A stretch of 10,522 nucleotides of DNA, taken from Oxalobacteraceae bacterium (GTDB lineage: Bacteria; Pseudomonadota; Gammaproteobacteria; Burkholderiales; Burkholderiaceae_D). Shown here in pieces: positions 1-6,425 of this stretch (the stretch's first letter is position 1; every line of letters starts with the position of its first letter). Made by a program: the position numbers and the translations under genes. The notes below the pieces were generated by a model. That model saw only the letters and a program-made list of their open reading frames with translations. It was not told where the DNA came from and made no database searches. The DNA lies in contig CANKWG010000065.1 of the NCBI GenBank assembly GCA_947487325.1, forward strand, positions 1 through 10,522. Direction: 5' to 3'.

Positions 1-1045
1 CCAGCCATAGCGCACGACCGTCAGACTTCAGCAGACGCAGCAGGGTATCGCGCCAGCGGTCGGAAAAATCCTGACCTTCATCAACGATCAGCAGATCGTA
101 TTGCCAGTCAGGCGACAGCGGACTATGGGCCAGCGTTTGCTCGAGACTGCGCCACACCGCAGGATCGCGATAATCTGGTGTCATACCTGCGTCGCGCGCA
201 AAGCGGTCGCACAGCTGATGAAAACTCGCCACCATGCCACCCGCAGGCAAGAGCTTGCGTACATGATCGGCCAGAGGGCGGTTGTATGACACATACAGGG
301 GTCTCAAGCCGCGGGTCAGAGCATCGGAAAACTCGGCCAGCGCCAGCTGTGTCTTGCCACTGCCGGCGGTGCCTGTGACGCGCAGACGAAAAGGGGAGAA
401 TTCGAGTTGTCGCGCCCAAGTGGCGAGCCCGCCCGAAAGGCGCGTGACCAGCGCATTCGCTTGCCCGATCATGGCGCTGGGGTCCGGCACCAGCTGCAGT
501 ACATTGCTGAAAAAACGCAGTACGCGATCACGCTGGGCTGCTTTGCCTGTGTTCGGTAATAACTTAAGAATCAGGGCCGCCAGCTGATCGCGGCGACGTG
601 CATCGATGATGCGTTCGGGGGCGATGCCTGCGGCTTCCGGGCGTTTGATCTGGTAATCCGGGCAGTACAGCAAATAATCGATCATCAGCGGTTCAGCCTG
701 TTGGCCAAAGCGCTGGCGCAGTACCGACAGCGGCCGCAAAATTTGCTGCTGAATCAGTCGGGGCTTGTCGATCCCCGGCAATTTTTTGGCAAGTCCCTCA
801 TCCGTCTCGGTCAGAAAACCGGATTGCTGTTCAATCAGCAAGGTGCGACCATCCGGACCCACGATGATGAAATCAATATCTGCGTAGGCGGAATAGCCTT
901 GCTCCACGTGCGTCCAGTGCACGCCATGGAAGACCGTGTAGTCATTGGAGAGCGTGGCCGCTAGCAGATGCAGCGTTTCGATTTCGCGCTGTGCTGCGCC
1001 GGTGACGGCCATTTCACGCCAGCCTTCGGGTTGGATATGCGCCAT
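1..1045 (-). CDS. NERD-domain / UvrD-type superfamily I helicase, N-terminal part (runs off left edge)
   Basis: The minus frame from ATG at 1045 stays open for 348 codons to the window edge, so the C-terminal helicase portion lies outside. Residues about 10-130 look like a NERD (nuclease-related) domain: the core reads YADIDFIIVGPDGRTLLIEQQSG, with D58 and E72 at expected PD-(D/E)XK positions but Gln (Q74) where the catalytic Lys of the ExK pair is usual. Residues 220-348 start a P-loop ATPase: Walker A GTAGSGKT at 225-232, a helicase Ia-like segment (YVSYNRPLADHVRK, 251-264) and Walker B LLIVDEGQDF at 318-327, in which the DEGQD form is typical of UvrD/Rep helicases. Known family: predicted DNA-processing enzymes of uncertain role. 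No good Shine-Dalgarno precedes ATG 1045; M12 is an alternative start. It is divergent from rmuC with an 81-bp gap. Domain calls are firm; biological role is unknown. Confidence 0.88.
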   Translation of the reverse strand, partial: MAHIQPEGWREMAVTGAAQREIETLHLLAATLSNDYTVFHGVHWTHVEQGYSAYADIDFIIVGPDGRTLLIEQQSGFLTETDEGLAKKLPGIDKPRLIQQQILRPLSVLRQRFGQQAEPLMIDYLLYCPDYQIKRPEAAGIAPERIIDARRRDQLAALILKLLPNTGKAAQRDRVLRFFSNVLQLVPDPSAMIGQANALVTRLSGGLATWARQLEFSPFRLRVTGTAGSGKTQLALAEFSDALTRGLRPLYVSYNRPLADHVRKLLPAGGMVASFHQLCDRFARDAGMTPDYRDPAVWRSLEQTLAHSPLSPDWQYDLLIVDEGQDFSDRWRDTLLRLLKSDGRALWL

Positions 1046-1126
1046 AGGGAGAAGTAATCGGGACAGAAGCGCTATTGTAGCCATCGCAGCTGGTAAACTT
1101 CAGCGCACTTGTGTTTGGAGAATGGC
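1046..1126. promoter_or_regulatory. Divergent promoter region between NERD-helicase gene and rmuC
   Basis: This 81-bp gap must hold the start signals of both divergent genes. The same hexamer can be read as a -10 box on either strand: TATTGT at 1073-1078 on plus, about 42 nt before the rmuC start after allowing for the start point, and TACAAT at 1074-1079 on minus, about 22 nt before the helicase start. Neither has a convincing -35 partner at 17 bp, so this is a weak prediction. Confidence 0.25.
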
Positions 1127-2515
1127 ATGGATCTACTGATTGTCGGTGTTGCGCTCATCGTGGGTATCGCGGGCGGCGGTTTTATCGCCATGCTGCTCGT
1201 GCGGTCCCAGCAGAACGCGCAGCAGGCGACTCAGCAGGCCATTCAGCAAGAGCGACTGCGCTCGCTTGAAGCCCAGCATGCGCAGGTGTTGCACGATAAT
1301 CAGCAATTACGCGAGCAGCTCTCCGTTCTGGATCGTGAACTGGCAAGCGTCGTCACGCGTCTGGAAGAAGAACGCAAACAGGCGGAAGAAAAAATCGCAC
1401 TGCTGCGTGAAATGACGGAGTCCGGCAAAAAGGCCTTGACAGAGGAATTCCAGAATCTCGCGAACAGCATCCTCGAAGACAAGACCAAACGATTCACCGA
1501 GCAAAATCTCGAGAGCCTAGGGCAGGTGTTAACACCATTTCGAGAGCGACTGAATGAATTCAAATCCCGTGTGGAAGAAATTCACTATCAGGACGCACAG
1601 CAGCAGGCCGCACTCAAAACAGAGCTCGCGCAGCTCAAAGATCTGAATCGTCAAATGAGTGAAGAAGCGCATGACCTAGCTACGGCACTCAAAGGACATG
1701 CAAAAAAGCAGGGAAATTGGGGCGAACTAGTACTGGAAAACGTACTCGCACGATCTGGCCTGCAGATCGATCGCGATTACCGTCGCGAAGTCAGTTTTAA
1801 TACCGAGGATGGCAAACAACGACCAGATGTCATCGTCTATCTGCCGCAGCAAAAGCATCTGATCGTCGACGCCAAGGTCTCACTCAATGCTTACACGCGC
1901 TATGTGAATGCAGAAGATGAACTGGAGCGCAAACAGGCACTGAAAGAGCATGTGCAGGCAATCGCTGACCGTATCACCGAGTTGTCCGATCGTCGCTATT
2001 TTGAGCTGGATGATCTGAATTCACCTGAGATGGTGTTTATGTTCATTCCGGTTGAGTCCGCTTTTGTCGAAGCCTTGCGTGCCGATGAAACCCTGTTTCA
2101 GAAAGCTTTGCAGCAGAACGTGCTCGTCGCAACGCCCACGACCTTGCTGACTAGTCTGAACATCGTGCGCCAATTGTGGCGTCATGAGAACCAGAATATT
2201 CACAGCGCCAAGCTAGCCGACAGCGCTGCTCAGTTGTATAAAAAACTGGCCGGCTTCATCAAGACGATGGAAGAGCTCGGTCGCAAGCTCGATTCGGCCA
2301 AGGCCGCCTATCAGAGTGCCTTTGGTCAGTTTTACAGTGGGCCGGGGAATGTAATCAAGCGTGCGCGCGATTTCGAACAACTTGGGGTCGCGGTGCAGAA
2401 AGCGCTGCCGCAAAGCCTAGTTGATAAGGCTGATCTGGAACTAGATTATCTTCCGCCGACCGCCTCCAACGATAGCGCTGGAGAGGCTGCGGCCGATCAG
2501 GATGAGTCGGCGTGA
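1127..2515 (+). CDS. rmuC: DNA recombination protein RmuC
   Basis: A 462-residue protein, close to the length of E. coli RmuC (475). It has one N-terminal membrane segment (about residues 3-25), a long Gln/Glu-rich coiled coil (about 27-180), then the RmuC domain (about 190-430). That domain contains the GNWGELVLENVLARSGL signature (196-212) and a PD-(D/E)XK-like nuclease core, with D234 in RPDVIVYLP and D248/K250 in LIVDAKVSL. RmuC is known to limit inversions and rearrangements at inverted repeats and is thought to be a membrane-anchored nuclease-like factor; its exact activity is not settled. I chose ATG 1127 over the upstream TTG at 1109 because GGAG at 1117-1120 sits 6 nt before it and the TTG has no ribosome binding site. 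The C-terminus is a short acidic, Ala/Asp-rich tail. It ends 5 bp before the stop of the convergent P450 gene. Confidence 0.95.
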   Translation: MDLLIVGVALIVGIAGGGFIAMLLVRSQQNAQQATQQAIQQERLRSLEAQHAQVLHDNQQLREQLSVLDRELASVVTRLEEERKQAEEKIALLREMTESGKKALTEEFQNLANSILEDKTKRFTEQNLESLGQVLTPFRERLNEFKSRVEEIHYQDAQQQAALKTELAQLKDLNRQMSEEAHDLATALKGHAKKQGNWGELVLENVLARSGLQIDRDYRREVSFNTEDGKQRPDVIVYLPQQKHLIVDAKVSLNAYTRYVNAEDELERKQALKEHVQAIADRITELSDRRYFELDDLNSPEMVFMFIPVESAFVEALRADETLFQKALQQNVLVATPTTLLTSLNIVRQLWRHENQNIHSAKLADSAAQLYKKLAGFIKTMEELGRKLDSAKAAYQSAFGQFYSGPGNVIKRARDFEQLGVAVQKALPQSLVDKADLELDYLPPTASNDSAGEAAADQDESA

Positions 2516-2520
2516 TTAGG

Positions 2521-3741
2521 TTAGCGCAACGTCACAGGCAAGCGTAAGAATCCCCTAAAACGTACCCGTGGGCTACGCACCGCATCCTTGATCGCGTAAT
2601 TCGGAAAGCGAGCAATGAAACGTCCGATTGCGACCTGACCCTCCAGCCGTGCCAGACTCATACCGACACAGGCATGCGTGCCGCTGGCAAATGCCAGATG
2701 GCGGTTAGGATTGCGGGTGATATCAAAACGCTCGGGATCCTCGAACTGCGTCGGATCGCGATTCGCGGCACCTATGCAGAGTGTCACGCGGGTATGCGGC
2801 GCCATCGTTACATCGCCCACTTGTACCGTCTCGGTGGTGATACGGTTGCCGAGTTGATTCGAGCTTTCATAACGTAGCACTTCTTCCACGCAAGACTTGA
2901 TCAGCGACGGTTCACTCAGCAGACGTGCGCGCTCTGACGGGTAATCATGCAACGCCATCAAGCCATTGCCGATCAAATTAGTGGTGGTTTCGTGTCCGGC
3001 ATTGAGCAAAAAAATACAGTTGTGCAGGAGCTCTTTCATCGACAGTCGTTCACCGTCGGACTCGCCCTGAATCAGGCGTGTGAGCACATCGGACTCAGGG
3101 TTGACCGGATGGGTGCGTCGGTGGGCAATTAGAACTTCCAGATATTGAATGAATTCTGCGACGGCGCGATTACCTTTTTCGAGCGCTTCCGAGCTGACCA
3201 CCGGCTCCAGTGCGCCCAATATCGCCAGCGACCAGTCGCGTAAAGGTCCCCGGTCTTGCAGCGGCACATCCAGCAGATTACCAATCACTTCAATCGGAAT
3301 TGCGGCGGCAAAGTCATCAATCAGGTCGGGATCGGTTTTGTCTTCCATCGCGTCCAGCAAATCATCGACTAGACGGATCAGGCTGTCTTCCATGCCCGCG
3401 ATGGCACGAGGCGTCAGCGCGCCGGAGATCAGTTTTCTCACGCGGGTATGCAAGGGCGGGTCGGAGAAAACCAGGCTGGTGGTGTGATGCTCGTAGAGCA
3501 GAGATTCGCCAAACTTCGGTTTGAACTCACGCTGCTTGTCCGAGCTGAAGGATTTCGGATTTTTGTAGATCGCAATCAGATCGTCATATCGGGTCAGAAA
3601 GTAACTACCGTCTGGCATGGCCTTGACTGGCGCATGGTCGCGCAGCGCGCGATAAACAGGGAAGGGGGCGTCATGAAAGCCCGGTGGCAATTGCAAGAGG
3701 TCGAAGTGGTTGGCAATGGCGCGGGGATCTTCGAGGGTCAT
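2521..3741 (-). CDS. Cytochrome P450 (bacterial class I type)
   Basis: From ATG 3741 it encodes 406 residues, the usual size of a soluble bacterial P450. All hallmark motifs are present: C-helix HTRVRKL (98-104), I-helix oxygen-activation motif AGHETT (248-253), K-helix EVLR (ExxR, 287-290) and the heme loop FASGTHACVG with the thiolate ligand Cys358. There is no membrane anchor or signal peptide, so it should be cytoplasmic. The family uses two electrons from a ferredoxin/reductase pair to hydroxylate or otherwise oxidise an organic substrate; no redox partner is encoded in this window and the substrate cannot be read from sequence. A TTG at 3753 would add four residues (MKRF); neither start has a clear Shine-Dalgarno, and ATG is preferred. 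Its promoter lies downstream of the pqqA terminator, so it is probably transcribed separately from pqqA. Confidence 0.95.
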   Translation of the reverse strand: MTLEDPRAIANHFDLLQLPPGFHDAPFPVYRALRDHAPVKAMPDGSYFLTRYDDLIAIYKNPKSFSSDKQREFKPKFGESLLYEHHTTSLVFSDPPLHTRVRKLISGALTPRAIAGMEDSLIRLVDDLLDAMEDKTDPDLIDDFAAAIPIEVIGNLLDVPLQDRGPLRDWSLAILGALEPVVSSEALEKGNRAVAEFIQYLEVLIAHRRTHPVNPESDVLTRLIQGESDGERLSMKELLHNCIFLLNAGHETTTNLIGNGLMALHDYPSERARLLSEPSLIKSCVEEVLRYESSNQLGNRITTETVQVGDVTMAPHTRVTLCIGAANRDPTQFEDPERFDITRNPNRHLAFASGTHACVGMSLARLEGQVAIGRFIARFPNYAIKDAVRSPRVRFRGFLRLPVTLR

Positions 3742-3772
3742 GAATCGCTTCAAAAAAGGAATAACCCGTGTA

Positions 3773-3799
3773 AGTATAGGGGGAATATCATGGGGTTAA
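3773..3799 (-). promoter_or_regulatory. Possible promoter of the P450 gene
   Basis: Read on minus, TATACT (3773-3778) matches the -10 consensus at five of six bases and would start transcription about 25 nt before ATG 3741. The best -35 candidate, TTAACC (3794-3799), is only 15 bp away, shorter than ideal. It lies between the pqqA terminator and the P450, as an independent promoter would need to. Confidence 0.25.
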
Positions 3800-3826
3800 G
3801 CGTGTTGCCAATTTAAAAATGGACGT

Positions 3827-3848
3827 AAAAAAACGACCCGGAGGTCGT
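3827..3848 (-). terminator. Rho-independent terminator of pqqA
   Basis: On minus the sequence reads ACGACC-TCCG-GGTCGT followed directly by a run of T (seven A on plus, 3827-3833). This is a perfect 6-bp stem (3833-3838 with 3843-3848), a 4-base loop and a U-tract. The U-tract is on the minus side only, so it acts on minus transcripts. It sits 60 bp beyond the pqqA stop and ahead of the P450 promoter region, closing pqqA as its own transcription unit. Confidence 0.85.
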
Positions 3849-3868
3849 CATTCGTAATGCTGTTTAGT

Positions 3869-3897
3869 TGGCAGCCAGTCAAAAGACCAGGCTGCCA
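3869..3897 (-). repeat. Hairpin in the 3' untranslated region of pqqA
   Basis: A perfect 8-bp inverted repeat (TGGCAGCC at 3869-3876 and GGCTGCCA at 3890-3897) encloses a second 3-bp GTC/GAC stem with a four-base loop. It starts 10 bp after the pqqA stop codon and is followed on minus by ACTAAACAG, not a U-tract, so it is unlikely to terminate by itself. A role in shielding the short pqqA message from 3' decay is possible but inferred. Confidence 0.6.
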
Positions 3898-3907
3898 GAT
3901 AACCGAA

Positions 3908-3982
3908 TTAACGGTTAGCGATGTACATCGTGATTTCGAAGCCGAAACGCAGATCAGTCGCTGCAGGTGTAGTCCATGCCAT
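3908..3982 (-). CDS. pqqA: PqqA, peptide precursor of pyrroloquinoline quinone
   Basis: A 24-codon gene reading MAWTTPAATDLR then FGFEITMYIANR. It matches the known PqqA pattern: a short basic/aromatic start, then E-(V/I)-T-M-Y, in which Glu16 and Tyr20 are the two residues cross-linked by the radical SAM enzyme PqqE (with chaperone PqqD) and later cut out to become PQQ. Both residues and their three-residue spacing are intact, and length equals that of classical PqqA peptides (23-24). An excellent Shine-Dalgarno precedes the ATG, and a hairpin and intrinsic terminator follow the stop, so it looks like a complete, well-expressed single-gene unit. No pqqB, C, D, E or F lies beside it: the next same-strand gene is a P450 beyond the terminator. 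It diverges from a sensor kinase/response regulator operon. It may be the only pqqA, split from its operon, or an extra copy. Confidence 0.9.
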   Translation of the reverse strand: MAWTTPAATDLRFGFEITMYIANR

Positions 3983-3987
3983 GATTA

Positions 3988-3993
3988 TCTCCT
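3988..3993 (-). promoter_or_regulatory. Ribosome binding site of pqqA
   Basis: On minus, AGGAGA stands 5 nt before the ATG at 3982. This near-consensus Shine-Dalgarno is the strongest in the window and is the key support that this very short frame is translated. Confidence 0.85.
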
Positions 3994-4039
3994 AATAGGT
4001 TTGAATTTACTGAATGGAAAACCCATCCAGCGGAACTGA

Positions 4040-4104
4040 TCATGACCTGAGCACCGTCGGGATGCATCTGCGAAACGCGTAAATTGGGCTCATGATTTTC
4101 ATGA
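4040..4104. repeat. Three copies of the palindrome TCATGA between pqqA and the kinase gene
   Basis: TCATGA occurs at 4040-4045, 4090-4095 and 4099-4104. The last two are separated by TTT and form a near-symmetric 15-bp element; the first lies 50 bp away, about five helical turns. The set lies upstream of pqqA and in the shared divergent control region, so it could be an operator for the neighbouring response regulator. Chance occurrence of a palindromic hexamer is also possible. Confidence 0.3.
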
Positions 4105-4161
4105 ACAGCGTGTTGCAGCCCGTTTGCCCCGGTACCCGCCAGTCAGGCTTGATTAGGCTGC

Positions 4162-4170
4162 TGCTATGAT
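4162..4170 (+). promoter_or_regulatory. Possible extended -10 promoter for the two-component operon
   Basis: TGCTATGAT fits the extended -10 form TGnTATAAT with one mismatch. Transcription would begin near 4177, leaving a 5' leader of about 42 nt to ATG 4219 or 60 nt to ATG 4237. No good -35 box is visible 17 bp upstream, consistent with an extended -10 or activator-dependent promoter. Confidence 0.4.
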
Positions 4171-4218
4171 GCGACCCAGAGACAGGCCGTAACAGACGCA
4201 CCCGGCTGCCATGCTGCA

Positions 4219-5655
4219 ATGCAACCGAAAATAACTATGATGAACCCCGCCGAGACCAGGGCCAACACTTCCGTGGACAGCGCCACCGCATCCCGCCCTG
4301 GCATGAGCCTGAGGCTCAAGATCAATTTGATTTTTCTCGCACTGACCGTGCTGATTTTCCTGATCCTGATTCGGGTTGAGGTCACTTCCACGCGCGATAG
4401 TGTGCGTGAGGAGATGGAAGCGTCGAGTCGTATCTCCGCGCAGCTGCTGGCGCGGGTAGCCAGCTCGTATGCTAGCCGTGATCTGACCGAACTGATTGCC
4501 TTCCTGCAGGCGACCGGACGGGTACGCGCCAATGATATTGTGCTCTATGACAAAGCAGGTGTTTTGCGCTACCAGTCGCCTCCCTCAACGTACAAAGCCG
4601 GCCGTGACGCGCCGCAATGGTATGCCAGCTTAGTCTCTCCACCGGAAATGAAGCGAGTGATTGAGATTGGTGACGCGCGCTTGGTGATTGTCACCAACCC
4701 GACGCGCGCCATTCTCGATGGGTGGGATAACCTGAGTAGTATCCTGTTCTCGCAATTGATTCTGTTTGTGCTGGCCGATATTGCATTGTTCTGGCTTGTC
4801 GGGCTTTGGGTCGCGCCACTGGAAAAAATCGAGCGCGGTTTGAGTGAGATAGAGCGCGGTGGTCATCAAGTCCGCCTGCCGCCCTTGCCGGGCAAGGAAG
4901 CAGGGCAGATGGGACGTACTTTCAATCGTATGGCACAAGCGGTTGAGGACAATATTCTGGTGCGCCAGGCCAGTGCCGAAGCACAGGCTCGGCTGGAAGC
5001 TCAGCGAGAATTTACCAAGCAGCTGCATGCGCGCATCGAAGAAGAGCGTGCTGCACTGGCGCTGGAGCTGCATGATGAGTTGGGTCAATCGCTGACCGCG
5101 ATTCGCAGTATCGCCAAGTCAATGATGCAGCGTCCGGATGTGGCCGGCGGTCCGCTGGAGCAGCATGCCAAGATGTTGTTTGATACTGCTGGCATGACTT
5201 CGGATGCCATGCATCGAATGATTCCCCGGCTGCGCCCGATCAAGCTTGAAGGCATGGGCTTAGTTGATGCCGTACGCGATTTGCTGACCGAAACACAGCA
5301 TAACAATCCGGATATCCGTTTTGATCTCAAAGTCGCCGGCACTGTGCCGGCATTGGAAGAGACGCTAGAGTTATCGGCTTACCGCATCATTCAAGAGGCG
5401 GTTACCAACATTGTTAGTCATGCAGGCGCTACAGCGGCGCACATTCGCATGAGCAGTAGTGAAGGACAATTAACGCTTGCTATTGCCGATAACGGGCGCG
5501 GCGCATCCTCTGTCAAACGCGAAGGTCATTACGGCGTACGTGGCATGCAGGAACGCGCCGAGTCGCATGGTGGTCAGATCGTATTTCAGACCGCAGCCGA
5601 AGGCGGGCTTGAAGTGGTCGTATCACTTCCCATTAAGGAAAATCACAGCTCATGA
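4219..5655 (+). CDS. Membrane sensor histidine kinase, NarX/UhpB class (HAMP, HisKA_3, HATPase_c)
   Basis: 478 residues. TM1 is at about 31-51, then a periplasmic sensing region (about 52-174), TM2 at about 175-198, a HAMP linker (199-250), a coiled segment, and the HisKA_3 dimerisation domain with the phospho-accepting His285 in ALELHDELGQS. The ATPase domain carries the N box QEAVTNIVSHA (392-402), the G1 box DNGRG (424-428) and the G2-like GVRGMQERAESHGG (439-452). This class autophosphorylates on His and passes phosphate to a NarL/LuxR-type regulator, here the next gene, which it overlaps by 4 bp (ATGA). Starts at 4219, 4237 and 4240 are all possible; none has a clear Shine-Dalgarno, and the recognisable protein begins only near residue 29. 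The periplasmic region matches no sensor fold I can name, so the signal is unknown. Divergence from pqqA recalls the MxaY/MoxY kinases of PQQ-linked methanol oxidation. Confidence 0.92.
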   Translation: MQPKITMMNPAETRANTSVDSATASRPGMSLRLKINLIFLALTVLIFLILIRVEVTSTRDSVREEMEASSRISAQLLARVASSYASRDLTELIAFLQATGRVRANDIVLYDKAGVLRYQSPPSTYKAGRDAPQWYASLVSPPEMKRVIEIGDARLVIVTNPTRAILDGWDNLSSILFSQLILFVLADIALFWLVGLWVAPLEKIERGLSEIERGGHQVRLPPLPGKEAGQMGRTFNRMAQAVEDNILVRQASAEAQARLEAQREFTKQLHARIEEERAALALELHDELGQSLTAIRSIAKSMMQRPDVAGGPLEQHAKMLFDTAGMTSDAMHRMIPRLRPIKLEGMGLVDAVRDLLTETQHNNPDIRFDLKVAGTVPALEETLELSAYRIIQEAVTNIVSHAGATAAHIRMSSSEGQLTLAIADNGRGASSVKREGHYGVRGMQERAESHGGQIVFQTAAEGGLEVVVSLPIKENHSS

Positions 5656-6293
5656 AAAAAACAATCAATGTCATGCTGGTGGATGATCATGCAGTGGTCC
5701 GCATGGGGTTTCGCATGCTGCTCGAAGCAACCGAAGATATCCGTGTCGTGGCCGAGGCAGAGTCGGCTGAGGTGGCTTATCAGCAAATAGCAACGACGCA
5801 GCCCGATGTGATCGTGATGGATATTTCGCTAGGCGGAACCATGGGCGTTGAGGCTACGCGTCGTATCGTGGCGCGCGACAAACACGCGCGCGTTCTGGGG
5901 TTGTCATCGCATGAAGATCCGAGCTATGTGCGCTACATGCTCAAGGCCGGTGCACTCGGTTATCTGTCCAAACGCACCGCGCCGGATGAGTTGATTCACG
6001 CGATCCGGCAAGTGAACGAGGGCCGCATGTATATCGATAGCCATTTGTCGCAGCGTATGGCGCTCGAAGAATTCAACGGCGAAAAAAGTCCGATCGAAGT
6101 GTTATCGGAACGCGAGTTTGGCGTTTTCATCCAGCTCGCCAAGGGCGCATCCGTCAACCAAATCGCTGAGCTTCTGAATATTTCCCCACGTACCGTCGGT
6201 ACCCATCTCTACAACGTCAAGCAAAAACTCGGCGTTGCCAACCAGGCTGAACTCACTCTGATCGCAGTGCGACATGGGTTGATTGAGTTGTAG
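5652..6293 (+). CDS. Response regulator, NarL/FixJ family (REC + LuxR HTH)
   Basis: 213 residues, the typical length for NarL-type regulators. The receiver domain (about 4-120) has acidic pocket D11-D12, phospho-acceptor D57 in VIVMDISLGG, Ser85 in GLSSHED at the switch position and K107 in GYLSKRT. The C-terminal LuxR-type helix-turn-helix (about 148-210) reads LSEREFGVF, then ASVNQIAELLNISPRTVGTH and LYNVKQKLGV. Phosphorylation by the upstream kinase is expected to drive dimerisation and DNA binding. Its ATG lies inside the kinase stop (ATGA), with AAGGA about 11 nt upstream in the kinase coding sequence, indicating translational coupling. Targets are unknown; the divergent pqqA promoter is the closest candidate. 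The closest kin cannot be named from sequence alone. Confidence 0.95.
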   Translation: MKKTINVMLVDDHAVVRMGFRMLLEATEDIRVVAEAESAEVAYQQIATTQPDVIVMDISLGGTMGVEATRRIVARDKHARVLGLSSHEDPSYVRYMLKAGALGYLSKRTAPDELIHAIRQVNEGRMYIDSHLSQRMALEEFNGEKSPIEVLSEREFGVFIQLAKGASVNQIAELLNISPRTVGTHLYNVKQKLGVANQAELTLIAVRHGLIEL

Positions 6294-6341
6294 TTAATCC
6301 GTTACGCGCTTTGTAGTACAACAGTCATCCATCGATAAACC

Positions 6342-6364
6342 GCCTGTTTCAGGCAAGTCTTTTA
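6342..6364 (+). terminator. Weak terminator-like hairpin after the response regulator gene
   Basis: GCCTG-TTT-CAGGC (6342-6354) forms a 5-bp stem with a 3-base loop, followed after AAGTC by TTTT. It lies 49 bp past the regulator stop, where the operon should end. The short stem and displaced U-run make it weak. Confidence 0.35.
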
Positions 6365-6415
6365 CCATTGTCTTGGCGATATAGGCCCTTACTTCCTTCT
6401 GAGGGCTGCCGATTC

Positions 6416-6420
6416 AGGGA
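6416..6420 (+). promoter_or_regulatory. Ribosome binding site that sets the start of the AT-rich gene
   Basis: AGGGA at 6416-6420 is 5 nt before ATG 6426 but overlaps the upstream in-frame ATG at 6420. This favours translation from 6426 and gives a 465-residue product. Confidence 0.5.
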
Positions 6421-6425
6421 TGTCT

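Noticed and set aside
1109..1126. TTG start for rmuC six codons upstream
   Set aside because: GGAG at 1117-1120 lies inside that extension and is ideally spaced for ATG 1127; the membrane anchor begins right after that ATG.
3448..3816. Plus frame of 122 codons opposite the P450 5' end
   Set aside because: It is antisense to the P450 N-terminal region and includes its promoter; no supporting motif.
4630..5088. Open minus frame of 152 codons opposite the kinase gene
   Set aside because: It is antisense to conserved HAMP and HisKA_3 coding sequence, has no recognisable domain and no ribosome binding site; it is a shadow of codon bias.
6300..6420. Hrp/PIP-type promoter box ahead of the AT-rich orphan, which would support a type III effector
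   Set aside because: No paired TTCGC-like motif with the expected spacing was found in this gap.
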